Positions 26,135 to 38,600 of a stretch of DNA of 64,000 bases are shown piece by piece. Source of the DNA: Agaricus subrufescens (lineage: Eukaryota; Basidiomycota; Agaricomycetes; Agaricales; Agaricaceae); contig CM057063.1 of the NCBI GenBank assembly GCA_029945375.1, forward strand, positions 620,001 through 684,000, given 5' to 3'. Both the position numbers and the translations under genes were made by a program. Positions within the stretch are counted from its first letter, which is position 1. The number at the start of each line of letters is the position of its first letter. The notes beneath the pieces were generated by a model, which was not told the origin of the DNA, searched no databases, and saw only the letters and a list, made by a program, of their open reading frames with translations.

Positions 26135-26221
26135 CGAAAACACCAAGAGCAGCTGTCTAAAAAAGGAAATTTCACAAAAATTATGACTTGCTATATATAG
26201 CAATGCCCGTCTTCCCCACGC
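26135..26221. promoter_or_regulatory. Very short divergent promoter (87 bp)
   Basis: The only sequence between the start codons of the RNB nuclease and the nucleolar-type protein. It holds TATATATAG near 26191 and an AAAAAAGGAAATTT stretch. Both genes must be transcribed from this interval or from within each other's 5' ends. Confidence 0.5.
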
Positions 26222-27677
26222 ATGTTCAAACGAGTCGAAAAGCGCCTCAAAAGAAAGCAGCGCGAGGACGAGCTCGGCCTCGACGACGACGCCAGGGAGG
26301 TCCTCGGCCTCAACGACACTGACTCGGACGAGTCGGACTCTGATTCCGACTCAGACAGCCATGGCGACATCCCTGGCGCAGATTCTGACAATGACGAAGT
26401 ACAAGGCGATTTTGACGAGGAAGAAGAAGAGTCGGACAGTGATGTCGACGAGCAGTCTGAAGAACGCGCACTCATAACGATCGCTGAGGCTCTCGCAAAC
26501 CCAATCTTCCTCGTGTCTCTCGATCCCACCATTAACGAATGCATCGTCTGTCCCGGGAAACAACTCAAAAATCAAAACATGGTCGAAATCCATACCACAT
26601 CGAAAGCATGTATGATTCCCCAAACTTCAAACTCACGCAGGAGCTAATACTTTTTCGTGCACTGCAGGCACATGAACGTCGGTTCAGGCAGTTTAAAAAC
26701 CTTGCTTCCAGTGCCGATGCAAAAGTGATCGCTCAGGATTTCGTCGAAGAGAATATGAGCAAAAACCAACCACAGCTATCAACGGAATCAGGCACATCCA
26801 AACGTGCGGAGAAAAAGGTGAGACTTCTGCTTTGTGTCCGATATTCGTAATCTTATCTATACAACACTAGCGCCTCTCTCAAGAAAAGCGTAAAGCCAAA
26901 CGTGAAAAGTTCAAAGCCCGACAGAAAGCCAAGAAGGAGGCTCAAGCGAAAAACTCAACTCCGAAGAAAGGTGAACCAACGAACGAGGCGAAAACATCTG
27001 TAGAGAAGGAGGTACCTGAGAAAGAGGAGAAAAACGTCCCCAAAGACGATGGCAGCAAAGGGAAGAAGCGCAAAAAGAAGGGCGACTCCGCGTCAGATGC
27101 CCTCAAAGCCTCGCAACACAATGACTCGGATCTTCCTACCCCACCACCAAAGAAGAAACCCAAGACGTTTAGATCCTCTACGGAAGTCATTCCTACTACC
27201 ACCCCCACTCAAGATTTCATCTCCTCTTCTCAAAAATCCAAATCCAAACCTAGCGTACCTAAAGGACAGAAACAGACCACCGAGGACAAAGGAGATAAAC
27301 AGCAGAAGAAACGCAAGGATAGAAACGATAGCACATCCGATGTTCCCATACCTCCAGAACATCCCATTACAGATCCCCCTCCATCACCACTAAAGAAGAA
27401 ACGCAAACTCACTTCTAGTACCACAAAAGCACCAGCACCGAACCCAGAATCAAAACCCGCACAACAAACAGCTCCAGGACTAAACGACGACTTACCTCAA
27501 GCCATCTCCGAACTACAAGCCCAGGTCAAAGACATCATCAAATCCGCCTCAGACCTAGCCAAAGCTGCCCGTGCCCGCGCCCTCAATGGCGGTGACAGTG
27601 ATAGTGAAACAAAAGCCTCAGCGGCAAAAAAGACCAAGAAAAAGGCGGTCAAGGCCAGAAAGGTACAACAATCATAA
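26222..27677 (+). CDS. Lysine-rich nucleolar-type protein with a C2H2-like zinc finger
   Basis: About 446 residues in three exons (26222-26605, 26668-26817, 26871-27677). The N-terminus is basic (MFKRVEKRLKRKQRED), followed by an acidic serine/aspartate run. A conserved single-finger block reads CIVCPGKQLKNQNMVEIH...SKAHERRFRQF, with Cys-x2-Cys and two His suitably spaced. The C-terminal half is a disordered lysine-rich tail with KKKRKKK-type clusters that could act as nucleolar or nuclear signals. I do not recognise a named orthologue; the finger block looks conserved in fungi. The first intron must use a GC donor (26606) with AG at 26666-26667 to join SK to AHERR. A role in ribosome biogenesis is a guess from composition. 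Confidence 0.75.
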
Positions 27678-27882
27678 TTACATCTATATGTATATATGCA
27701 TATCTCGAAGTCCATTTTCCGATTTATATTCCAGATTACACATACATAAATATGCCAACGATAGCACAGGAAAAGAGTGAGCATATATGCCTTCCCCTAA
27801 AATGAAAAAAGACGGGAATTTTCAGACGAATCCTACATAAGGATAGTCCAATCTCTTCGAGGTATAAAGCTGCAACCACCGT

Positions 27883-29660
27883 TTAGGCTAGGCTCTGTAA
27901 TACTCTATCCGTCATCTCAATGACCTAGGAACACCGATAAATGGGCCACTGCGCAACTTGAAAAAGCGAGACACCCACCTGATAGATATCGGGTCGCTCT
28001 TTCGGATTAACCTTTAGCATAGAATCGATCAAGGATTTCAACCCTTGAGAGTATGCTGAAGCAGGATGCTTATACTGCGCATTTAGAACAGCCATCGCTA
28101 TCGATCCTCCTTGTTCCGTGGTCTGCGTGTTCTCGAAAGGTGAATGGGAATATGCTAGTGCGTAGAGTGTACATCCAAGCGACTAACATATATGCCCATT
28201 ATCAGTACTCCAGATAAATTCCTTTATATTCACGAGCGACGCACCCAAATGTCGACTTTTTCGTCTAATGTCTGGCCAGTCTTGACATCAAACAGTTCAG
28301 GGGCGCGATACGCCATCGTGCTCTGCTCAGCAGCAATGTCTTGCTGTAACAATGCTTGTGACCGATTTTCGATGTGAACCCGTGCTTTCATTGTACTTCC
28401 AAAATCCATTAAAATGGGAGTGATGTTGTCATCCGCAATCATGACATTCCTAGACAGGTGGACGTAGGCTTAGGGAAAATCGAGACAGTAAAATAAAATC
28501 ACTCACCCAGGTTTGATATCTTTATGCGCATAGGGTACAATCGGGGCCTCCGAACTCGAATCAGCCGCTTCTTGGGCAGCTTCCTCGTCACCGTCAAAAA
28601 CAACTTCACCATCCAATTCGACCCCGTTCCCCTTCACAAGGGGGACCGAGGATGAATTGTCATTAACCTCATACGAATATCCACCATCAGCATCTCCCTC
28701 CGGTTGTGGGAACCTCTCATCTTCGTCATCAGACTGTGAATGCCGTCCCGCGCTACCTTTCTTCTGAGGGTTGGCGTTTCCATTACTCCGAGGATTTGAC
28801 GCCGAGGAACTAGACCCGTTGGCAGTAGGGGTTGAACCAGCCGAACGTAAAGGGGGGCGATACGAGTGCATTGCGCGTACGGCTTCGCACGTCCCTTTGA
28901 AGAAGCGAACTATCTCTTGCTCGCCAAAATGTTGACCGTTGACGACATTGGCATTTATGGCATCTTGCAAATTGCCGCGCTAGCAATTTTACTCGCGAAT
29001 CAGACTTCAACAATTCAACTGCATCCTTATCGAAGGCAAACCTTGTAGTGTGGGAGGAAGAGGTATACTATTTGGCCCTCGCCCTCTGGGTCTTGTACGA
29101 CAGCCGAATCCTGCAGATATGAGGTCATAACCACCCTTACTGAGCGAAAGATCATAGACCCACAAAAATCCGGATTATATTTGGATGTCTGTAGTTTCAT
29201 AGTCAGTTACTTCGGACTCAGCGAATTAAACCCTTGTCTTCTGTGCTCACTTGAATCTCCGATAGGCTTCTACCTCTCTCATAGCCTCCTTTACACCTTC
29301 AGCACCAGTAGGACATCGTATCTTCTTCAGCGCAAAATGTCTCTGCCCAATCGTTGGTCAGCTTTACGACCGGATGTATCGAAAAATGAGAACGTGCTCC
29401 GCTGTATTCATCCTGCGCCAGGTATACGAATGAGAATCCACCTTCTCCGAGTACTTTAATGATCTTGACTATTTATATCGAGGGAAAGCGCGTCAGTAAG
29501 CATCTAGTGTGCACTACCTGACATGATACTGACACGTCCGCCCGTTAATCTTCACCGACGGTGTTCGTTGGCAGAGACACGATGAGAGGGCCCAGAAAGC
29601 ATCTCTAGCCTGGTCTCTGAATGTGTCCAGAGCATTCGAAAATTGCGATGGGAGAGCCAT
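27883..29660 (-). CDS. ENV7: Env7/STK16-type serine/threonine protein kinase
   Basis: NAK-family kinase resembling yeast Env7 and human STK16, which act at vacuole and Golgi membranes. It starts MALPSQFSNALDTFRDQ; a nearby CLC pair may be palmitoylated, as in the family. Visible: glycine loop GEGGFSFVYL, catalytic lysine in FALKKI, HPNIIRI, catalytic loop AHKDIKPGNVM (Lys in place of the usual Arg of HRD), DFG in LMDFGS, the family activation segment DIAAEQSTMAYRAPELF, VDIWSLGCTLYAL, and a C-lobe ending RVLQSLA. A low-complexity acidic, Ser/Asn-rich insert of roughly 110 residues lies between VRAMHSY and the catalytic loop. At least eight introns. The gene is tail-to-tail with the nucleolar-type gene, 205 bp apart. 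Confidence 0.88.
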
Positions 29661-31626
29661 TGGTATCCAGGGACCAGGAAAGACCTATAGGCTGGGCAGG
29701 AGAATGGGTAGTGACCGAGTGTTGATGATGCACAACTTACACGACCGTGAGAAAATACATGGATAGGGTCCTACCCCTCCGAACCGGAACACAAACATTA
29801 TCGCGTTTCCGCTCATTGGCGTCCTAATTCTGGGTGAGCTAATTCTAGGTGAGAGAAAGGGACGTTTACTCACCGATGCCCATAGGGTGCAGCCTCTCCT
29901 ATCAGGTACAAGTACAAAGCAGGCTAAATTTTGTTTTCTGTTGATTAATTGTTCCATTCACTCGGCCTGTCGTAATCTTCAGGAAACACTCCATGAACCT
30001 CAGACACTTGTGCTCCTACAAATGTCCTTCAGGGTCTCTAGCCATCCACCATAACACCTCACGGTCTAAAAACAAATATCGGATTCACTTGGATATATCT
30101 GTCGCCACATAGGGCAAGGCAATTCCCGCAACTTTCAATGTCAGTACCTTCCCTGTTGAGCCAATCAGATCTAGGTAAGTATTCGTCCCAGTTTGTTCCT
30201 TACATCTGTCAATCTAGTAGCCGATGGGTAGTTCCGAGAAAAATTCGTTATTCGAGGTTGATTTGAGTCCTTGAGTGAGGGATCGCATTGCGCAATGGTA
30301 GGTTTCTCTTCTTCGGTTGATGTCATTCCGATGAAGAAGGACCGGAGATTGAGCTACCTGACCGGTGAAGGGTTTACCAAGGATGTCGCAAAGGCTTTAG
30401 CTGTGGACAATATTGGAAAAGCTGTAAGTTGCCGAACACGAAGATCAACTTATCAGTTGAGACCCTCACCAGCGGTATAAGTATAGTCCTCCCCGTCGCG
30501 ACAAGTCCGGAATTAACAACTGACCAGACATCCATGAAATATCGGCTAGAAGTCCCTCGCTAGTGTGGATGTTTCGGCGTTTTAGAAGTTACATGTCCCG
30601 GTCAATTCCGCTTCGATAATGGGGGATAGATTTCCCCTTCGGCCATGGTTATTCACCGAGGGGTGCTGGAGTACAATGACCGGATTACCGGGATCTCATC
30701 GTACTCTGAGGTCTCTCGGCTTGCGGGCAAAACTTCCTTCCAAATTTTAATTGCCCCACATTCCGTTTAAATAACAGTATACTAATCCGACACTAGAGAA
30801 GTATGGCCGATGTCACGATCCCCGCCATACCCAGAACCAGGAAGCATCACAGATCCGTATAACAATTTCACCTCTATAAGGGTGAGCTACGACCTCAAAG
30901 TTTGAACCATATATATTCTCACCCTTCTAAACCCTAGTACATTATCGGAGAATAGTGACTGCTCCCCCGAGCCAGGAAATTCACCGACTCCATATCACAA
31001 AAACAGCTATCGTTGCCATTTTAGGCCATTTTCCAATCTCAGACCCCCATATATTGCTGCCGAGACAAGAGAGCACAAGGTATTTGCCACATGTCTCAAG
31101 CGGTTCCTGAGAAAAGCATTCATACAATGTTCTTGTCATCAACGGCACAATTACACTCTGACAAATCGTATACTTACCGGCGCACAGGCGATCATAAAAC
31201 CTTCCAACATTAATTTTCAGAGTTTGACATGTACGTGAGACACTGGGTTACAATCAAGGATTAATCGTACGGTCTTAGCAATTAACCCCTGTGTAACCCT
31301 CGGGCAATCAGGAAATTTACCCACGAAGTCACCGAGGCAACACATTCTCGGTGTCGTGTTCTTTCCACTTGGAAATAGCACAAGTGTTGCTATCTCCGCC
31401 AATCACCAATGGCATGTCTATCTATCGTCTAAGCGAGTAAGAAATGCCATTGATCATTGATTCTGGAGCACGATAAAAATATCTAACATAATATACAACA
31501 AATTTGAAATACATTGAATACGAAGTAAGTGTGTGTCACGACAGATGCGGTATACCAAAAAATTCAATCCTAAGCGAAATTTCCCTCCGTTCTTTCTGCA
31601 AGAAAATCCAAACCCTCCTCTATAAA
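29661..31626. other. Intergenic, no gene seen
   Basis: About 2 kb between the kinase start and the 3' end of the F-box gene. Short open frames exist, but none shows a family motif or convincing splice structure. I see only short imperfect direct repeats (CTAATTCTgGGTGAG type near 29825-29850). Confidence 0.5.
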
Positions 31627-32827
31627 TCAATAAAATAACGTGTCCTTCCAAAGAAATACAAGCAATCCAACCAGGCAGAACGTCACTGCGAAGTCAGAAA
31701 GCTGATATGACGTCCTCGAGTGGTCCCAACAACGACTCCAGTGTTCACACATTGAAGCATGCTAGATAAATAGACATGTGATGTCAGTGGCACTTAACAA
31801 GATGGAAAACTCCTCGGGCACCGGAGAGCTGAGGGCATAGAAATAGAACACTCACGGCAACTATCTCATCGAACAAACTCCGCTTTGCAATGCACCATTT
31901 CAGCAAACTCGAAGAAGAGACATCTTGCCCTTCCTTGCTGATTTCGGCGAGCTCTCGCAGGTACAGCTCTACCTGGGGTTTGGAGAACATTGCCGTTTCG
32001 GGCTTGCCAGAATCGGTGTCTAGAGCGGATCAACATTACTTTATCAGGACCAAATCTCGACCAATCAAATCACATGGACTCACGGGGATATGTGACGTTC
32101 GGAAATATCGTTTCAGGTCTAGGTATATCAAGGGTTTTGGGGAGGGCAACAGCAAGTTGACCAATTGTCAAAAAACTATTAGACAGTCAGTTTGAAAGAG
32201 AGCTATGGAGACACAGATGGAAACATGTCATACCCCCTCGGCAGGCAGGCGTTGCAACTTCGTACGCGACAGCGCCAGAGTACGCTCTTGACTTTGGGTG
32301 TGAGACAGAACTGGGTAGAGGGGAGAAGCCATAGTTAATAATCAGGCAGAGCAAAGAAGCCAGCTGGATTGCCTTACATGACAATGCTCATCAAAAGTTA
32401 AATTGGCAAATTGGGGTTCGCAGAGATCGGATGGACAGGGTGGTAGCCCCTCCACGCTGGATAGGGCGCACATCCAAACGAAGCGCGCATTGCGTGTCAT
32501 GAGGAGTTCCCGGAGCCGATGCGTGGATCGCGAGAGGTTGAGTAGGTCTTGTGGGTGAAGGTACATTGATATCTGTCATAACCGTCATGGATCACCCCTT
32601 GCGCTCAAAGATGGCAGCAGGCGGCAGCGCACCTCGTAGAAAATGTCGACAGGAACATGTGTGAATACGGACAGCGAGTCAACTTTTTTCGCTAATGATA
32701 TTTTGAATCGTCTGCGTTTGGGGGCTTGTGGTTTTGCATGGTGGACGTGGGTGGACTCGAGTCGGATATGTAGCCGAGAGGGTTTCAAGGGGAGACAACT
32801 GGAGGGTTTCGAAGACGTAGAGGACAT
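31627..32827 (-). CDS. Short F-box protein
   Basis: An F-box protein, presumably a substrate adaptor of SCF ubiquitin ligase. The start MSSTSSKPSSCLPLKP at 32827 is followed by a basic KRRRFK stretch. The F-box reads VFTHVPVDIFYEISMYLHPQ DLLNLSRSTHRLRELL, with an intron after IFYE. Next comes a Cys-rich segment (EHCHFCLTPK...RCRVRSCNACLPRG) usual in agaricomycete F-box proteins, then PEVELYLREL-type helices read as KPQVELYLRELAEISKEG and HASMCEHW. The last coding stretch turns hydrophobic (TFCLVGLLVFLW) and ends KDTLFY, so it is about 270-300 residues, shorter than most relatives. The 3' end is the least certain part. It may be a decaying family member. Confidence 0.65.
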
Positions 32828-33074
32828 TATGCAAGAAGGGGGCGGAGAGAAGAATGCATGTGGAAGAACGTTGCTCTGAGATATGTATAGTCCCTCCGCT
32901 AGTCGTCTCCCACTAAGATGAAGCGGTGAGCCCATGTGACATTCCTGAGATATCAATAAATCAATCATCACAAGCGCAATCCTACCCGGCGCCTAGCCCA
33001 ACTTGGTGTCGCTTATTATTCAAGATCTCCGAACTAGTGGCACACGATCGTCTGCGGTAGAAAAAGAATACATC

Positions 33075-35426
33075 CTAGTCCTCACAGTACCCCATCTCCC
33101 TATCCCTCTTTGTCCTTTTCAACCCCTTTTTTTCGCTTTCCGAAAGCGCCAACCACTCTGTAATACCCCCAATCTCGTCGATAATCTCCTCTTCCCATTT
33201 CTCTTCTAGTTCAAGCTCCTTCTTACTCTTCTTCCTTGGCGGGGGAGGAGGTAATGGGGGAGGCGGAGGCTTTCGGTTCGGATGTAGAGGGGCGATCCGA
33301 GATAAGGTTCGACGTGACGATTTGAGGTACGGTGAATACGTTGAAGTAGGTATCGGTGAACCCTTTCCAGTAGCAAATGGTGAATTGGGATGCGAATTGA
33401 CGCGCCTGAGAAGTTCTGACATGCCAGATGTCTGTACCTTAGGGGCGATTGAATACCTCGATGATAGGCTGGGATACTTATTGACAGAAGGCGTCGGCGT
33501 TGCTGGTACGGAGGCTTCCTTGCAGTTGGGTTCATCCAATCCGGGCCCAGTTTTTACTGGCTGTAAACCCTGTCAGGGATGTCAACAGTCAATATGTACG
33601 AGCGCATCGAAAGTTTACCTTCAGCAGATCTCGATCATGTTGCGAGGGCACCTGATTTACCAAATTGCCATGCGAGGCGTTAGCTTCAATAGCCTCAGAC
33701 TCAACTTCTTCCCCCTCCTGTTCTTTGAAGAGAAGAGGCGAATCGTCTTGGTTAAGTTGAGCATCATCATCACCATCATCGTCATCTGACTCTATTACAT
33801 TTCTTCCTTTCCCCTTCATAACGCGAGCTGACCGAGAGCTTTTGGGACCGCCTACTTCATTGGCTTTATCTTCGTCGCCTTTTTTCCGCTTCTTTGAGGG
33901 TCTCCGCGTCGCGGGGAGATTTTTATCAGCTTTTTCTGAGTCACCGCAGTTATCTGTGGCCTCGACCGTGGAATCCACCACATGACTCGAATCATCTGGA
34001 TCTGGCACCTCTTTGCGCTTTCTTCGCCTGCCTTTGGGTGGAATTAACTCCGTTTCAGGTGGCATAGCTACAACTGCAGAGTTTGTGATCTCTTCCTTAT
34101 CGTTGACCATTAGCGAGGACGGGCCGGCAACGGCACCATTATCATTAAGATGAGGCACATCAGATTGTAAAGTATCTTCATGTTTCCGTTTCTGTCCCCT
34201 GTCGAAACCAGGAGGGGGGATGGGTATCTCGACAATGACCTTTGGAAGCTTTCCCTTGCCTTTATTCTTCGTGCTAAGTTGAGGGGTTTCTTCCGGCCTC
34301 GAAGCGTCGTCCATTACATCCAGCTTCTTCCTCGGTTTCCTTGGTTTTCTAGCCTGTTTAGCATTGGCTAAATCACCGATATTTGGGACAGGAGCTGCAG
34401 GCTCAACCAACGTGGAAGGGATATCAGTGAGGTCGATCACACTAGACACGGCGGGTGGTCGCTTTGGCGACGCTGGGGCTGGGGCCCCCAATCCCGTTGG
34501 AGAGGATGATCCAGCGAAGAAGGTGGGTGGGGGTTGTGGTATAATAAGTCCATTGTTTGGTATGATTGTTTTAGGTTCTTGCAGCTCGTCAACGTTCTCT
34601 CCGGGATGAGAGGAGGGTAAAGGGGCATCGGAGTCATTTGGCTCGGGTGGTAAGAACTCAATGGGTGGAAGCCGTAGCTGTTCATCCAAACGTAGAGAGC
34701 TCGTGGGGGGGTCGGAAGGGGGTAAATCGTGATCGGGATAATTGTCAGGAGGATGATACTGTGGGGGAAACGGGGACATAGGAATAGGAATAGATGGCTG
34801 GGGAATTTGATGAAGCGGGGACTGGGGTTGCGCAGGCTTCTTTTTGATGGCTCTAGGCGCTACTTTGGGTTTAGAATTGATCATTCGGAGGTCTATGAGT
34901 GGGGTTTCTTGAGGAGGCACATTTTTGCCTCCATCAGGTAAATCCTTTGGGTTTTCTTTAGGTTTGGTCCTCTTTTTCCGTTTGCCTTCCACAGGCTTCA
35001 GGTTTAATTCGTCATCATCGGTAAGCTCAAGAGTGTCTTTCACGGGCTGTGTTTTAGATTTGCGCTGCCGCGTCTTTGCGCGCTCGGCAATGGATGGTAC
35101 TGGGAGCGTGGGTTCTTGGAAACCAGCAAAATAATCTATTTGGCCAACAGGAACGTCGTGATATGATGTCTGATTGTTGCATATGTTCGAAGGCAAGCTC
35201 GGTTGGGAAAAAAGTTGGAGAGTCTTACCGTAGGTTCCTGACCAGTATCACGGGATAGACTGCGATCGTCCTTGGACTTTCCTAATGGAAGCAGACGCTT
35301 AACGCTCTCCTAGTAGATCCCCGGATAGACTGAGGACACACCCCAAGATGCAGCGTCTCCTTCCCCTTCGCTATCTGCAATAACTTCATCTGGGTCGATG
35401 TTGGACAGCGGGCTATCGGAATCCAT
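33075..35426 (-). CDS. Unrecognised proline/lysine-rich protein, probably nuclear
   Basis: About 727 residues in four exons: start at 35426 (MDSDSPLSNIDPDEVIADSE), a short second exon (KSKDDRSLSRDTGQEPT), a long exon, and a last exon from GLQPVKTGPG to the stop at 33075. No known domain. Most of it is low complexity: KKRTKPKE-type basic clusters, proline-rich runs (PPPPPLPPPPPRKK), acidic SDDDDGDDD and several KRRKRK-like nuclear signals. The only ordered-looking part is the C-terminal ELELEEKWEEEIIDEIGGI TEWLALSESEKKGL helix. The first and second acidic/hydrophobic blocks (IDYFAGFQEP) might be linear binding motifs. It lies tail-side 250 bp from the FAS stop on the same strand. A nuclear or chromatin role is inference. 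Confidence 0.7.
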
Positions 35427-35672
35427 GTGCTGCTGGTGAGAAGGAGAGACGCGTTCGCAATCACATCCGTGACTCAGAAAGCATGATACGTGACATGTCG
35501 CGAAATTGCTCATATTGCACTGCAGCGAAAGTAGCACAAAGAAATCTATTTTATTATGAGAAATGTTACAGCTCCGATGACAATTAACGAAAGAAAAGAC
35601 ATGGTGAGTACACTGATTAGACCAAATAATGCAAAGTAGATGAGAGAAAACTAGGTACACATGTGTAAGCTA

Positions 35673-38600
35673 TCAAGTAGACGTGGCTTGAGCGAATGCG
35701 ATGGCAATATTCTAGAAAATGGAATTAGGATAAATGTGAAAAAGACATAGTACGGGCGACTGACCTCAGAATGACTGAGCGAAATCAAGACGTTGGCAAC
35801 TCCCCTCTCCCGCGCTTTCACCTGGGCCTCGCCATGTAGGCGAACTGAGGGGGTACCGGCATCATTGTTAAGAATCTCGATATCTTTCATAGCAGCCGCG
35901 GCTCCTGCAGATTTGACGCCAAGACATTTGAAGACAGCTTCCTTTCCAACCCAGCGAGCCGCAAAGGAGGATGCAGGTGAAGGTTGAGCGAGACAATAGG
36001 TAATTTCTGCGTCAGTGAAGTTGCGGGCAACAAAAGTGGGATTGTGGTGGGGAACGGATGATATGAGCTCTGCAAATAGAGATGAGACGGACACAACTAG
36101 AAGAAGTTGGCTGGGTAATTACCTTGGTCAACGCCAACACCGATGATATTGCTATTTGCAGGGGGAGGGGGGGCGGTTACAACATCCGATACTATTTTGA
36201 GATTTGAAAGATCCAGAGGTGCCTCAGTAGGAAGCTTGCCCTTGAAGGAGTATTCTCCAGTCTTGGAATCGTAAGTGACGCGTGCCATGGAGTTCATAAG
36301 AACCTCTCGCTCGTTTTCGGGAGTGAAAGGAGGGTGTTCCTTGATCTTCACAAGCGAATTCTTGACCATCATGTCACTCATAGCCCTATAAGATTGAAGG
36401 GCACGAGTACGATTCCTTTCTGAATATTGCTGGTAGAGAGTGGGTTCAAGAGCACCGAAGAGGTAGCGAGGATATACAACGAAAGCTGTTCCACCAGCTT
36501 GGCCAAAACCGAATGATGACATGACGCCGGCTTGAATACCGTCGGTGTGGATTGTCTTGGAAGGGAACATGAGAAGTCGACGATCAACGAAATTAGAATC
36601 GATATTGCTATAGGAGACATGAGTTGACAAGTTGCATGACCAGTCTCAAGGAGCACTCACTCGCTGTTGCGGTTCCCAGGGATAACACCAGAAACAACAT
36701 ATTGCAAGAGACCGATCATCTGCCAGGCGGCGGACCCACCCTTTGAGTGACCAAGGAGACTCTTCTGAGCGACGACGGGAACTGCATTTCCGGGACTGCG
36801 GGAGATAGTAGTGAAGATGTCATTCCAGATACGCGTCTCGTTGGCTTCGTTGGCTGCAGTACTGGTACCGTGAATAGAAAGGACGCCGATATCGTCGGCA
36901 GTTAGACCCCAGACAGCAAGGGCACGACGCAGGGGGGCAACACGAGGATCGGATCCCTCAAGCATGCCATACATCGCAATTGCATCCTTCTCTTGACGAG
37001 CGGCCTCTTTCTCGAGATCAACTACACGAGAAGCAATGTAGCCTTCATCAACCTTCTCGCCTTCTGCTTTGCGCGACGTTATCTCCTCCTGAAGTTCGGC
37101 GTGTTCGTGATCCAGCCATTGAGAAATTTGAGAGCGGCGGAATGCCAATTGGCGCGAGCGGTATTTAACATCAAGAAGCTGTAGGGAATGTTTAGAAGGA
37201 ACTTCTCGGGCGACACTGAGGGCACCCTTTCCAGGCGCGGGTACTGATCGACCAGCTTTGTCACTGCGGGAGTGTAAGCGTTGGGAGAAACCACGAGCAG
37301 ATACAAACTTACGTCGATGTCGATGTGAATGCGACTATACCTCGGATAGGTGCGCCAATTTCGAGAGCAGTCTTGGCACTCATGACAATTTGGACACCAG
37401 TTCCTTGAGCCTCCATGAAACCTGCACGTGAAGTTGTGGCAGGGCGAGACATCTCTGTGGGCTCACGTCCCATAGCGAATTCGGTCTCCGCATTACTAGT
37501 AGCCTTCATGTTGGCGAACTCATACGAACCCTCCTCGCTGATGTCATCGAAACCTCCAGCAATCATGACTTTGGCTTTGCCAGAGAGGATAGTATCACAG
37601 GCAATTTCGAGGGATTGAAGAGCAGTCGCACTTGATACGCGACTTCAGTGAAAGGCTCAGATTAAAATCTCAAATATGCTCACCAAGCACCAACGGGAAT
37701 CTTCACGGGTCCACTCGAAGACATTAAGAGCAGATTGACCCAGCCAGCGGTAGTGTTAATGAAGCTATATGGCGAGGTCAGTGATGTCAGCCAAGATTAG
37801 AGTGAAGTACGCACGTTTCTTGCAGAATGTCATTCTGCACCTCACGCTCCTCGCGACGATCTTTGAACATTTTGGCCATACTCGTGGTACCACCCATACC
37901 GGAACCGAGGGATGTGCCAACTTCAGAGGGATGCATATACTTGTAGAGTTCGTATGGATCGGTGATACCAGCATGATTGAGAGCCTCAGCTGTGCACACC
38001 AACGCCCATAGAGTACAGCGATCGGTCTGGGCGATGATATCTTCAGGAATACCGTAGCGTCCAGCATACCAACCAGTAGGAACTTGCCCAGCGACGGTAC
38101 GGCTGAACTTGAAAGCCTTGGGAACGAAGACACATGCACCTTTCTTTAATTTGGCGAACCATTGACCGTCTTCACCAGCCCAAATATCACACTTGTCACC
38201 GTGCTGAAGATGGAATTTTTGAGCCTCTACTTCTGAGACCTCAATCGGCTCAAGGTCGTGTATTAGCTCGATCTCTTGGTGGAAGATCTTCTTGTTGGGG
38301 TCATAACCACGGAAAAGTTCAGGTTCTAAGAATAATCAGTATAGAGTTCTAAGTTATCAAATGATTGACTTACCGATTAGACGAATACCAGCGTGTGCAA
38401 GGATTTCTTTCTCATAGCGTCCCTTGACATCTTTATCATCCACAGATTCACCGCTCTTGCTATCAACCCAGCCAACATAGAGCGAACCATCTTTGAGACG
38501 GCCGTTGAAATGCTTGATATAGCCCATCATCCAAGCCATCTCGATGCATCCTTCGATTGTCAACTCTCCACGAGCTTCCATCTCCCATCGAGTACGAGAA

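Noticed and set aside
29344..29395. A possible second or third GC-AG intron in the Env7-like kinase.
   Set aside because: Re-reading the strand gives a normal GT donor (after SEH) joined to RHFALKKI, so no unusual splice site is needed.
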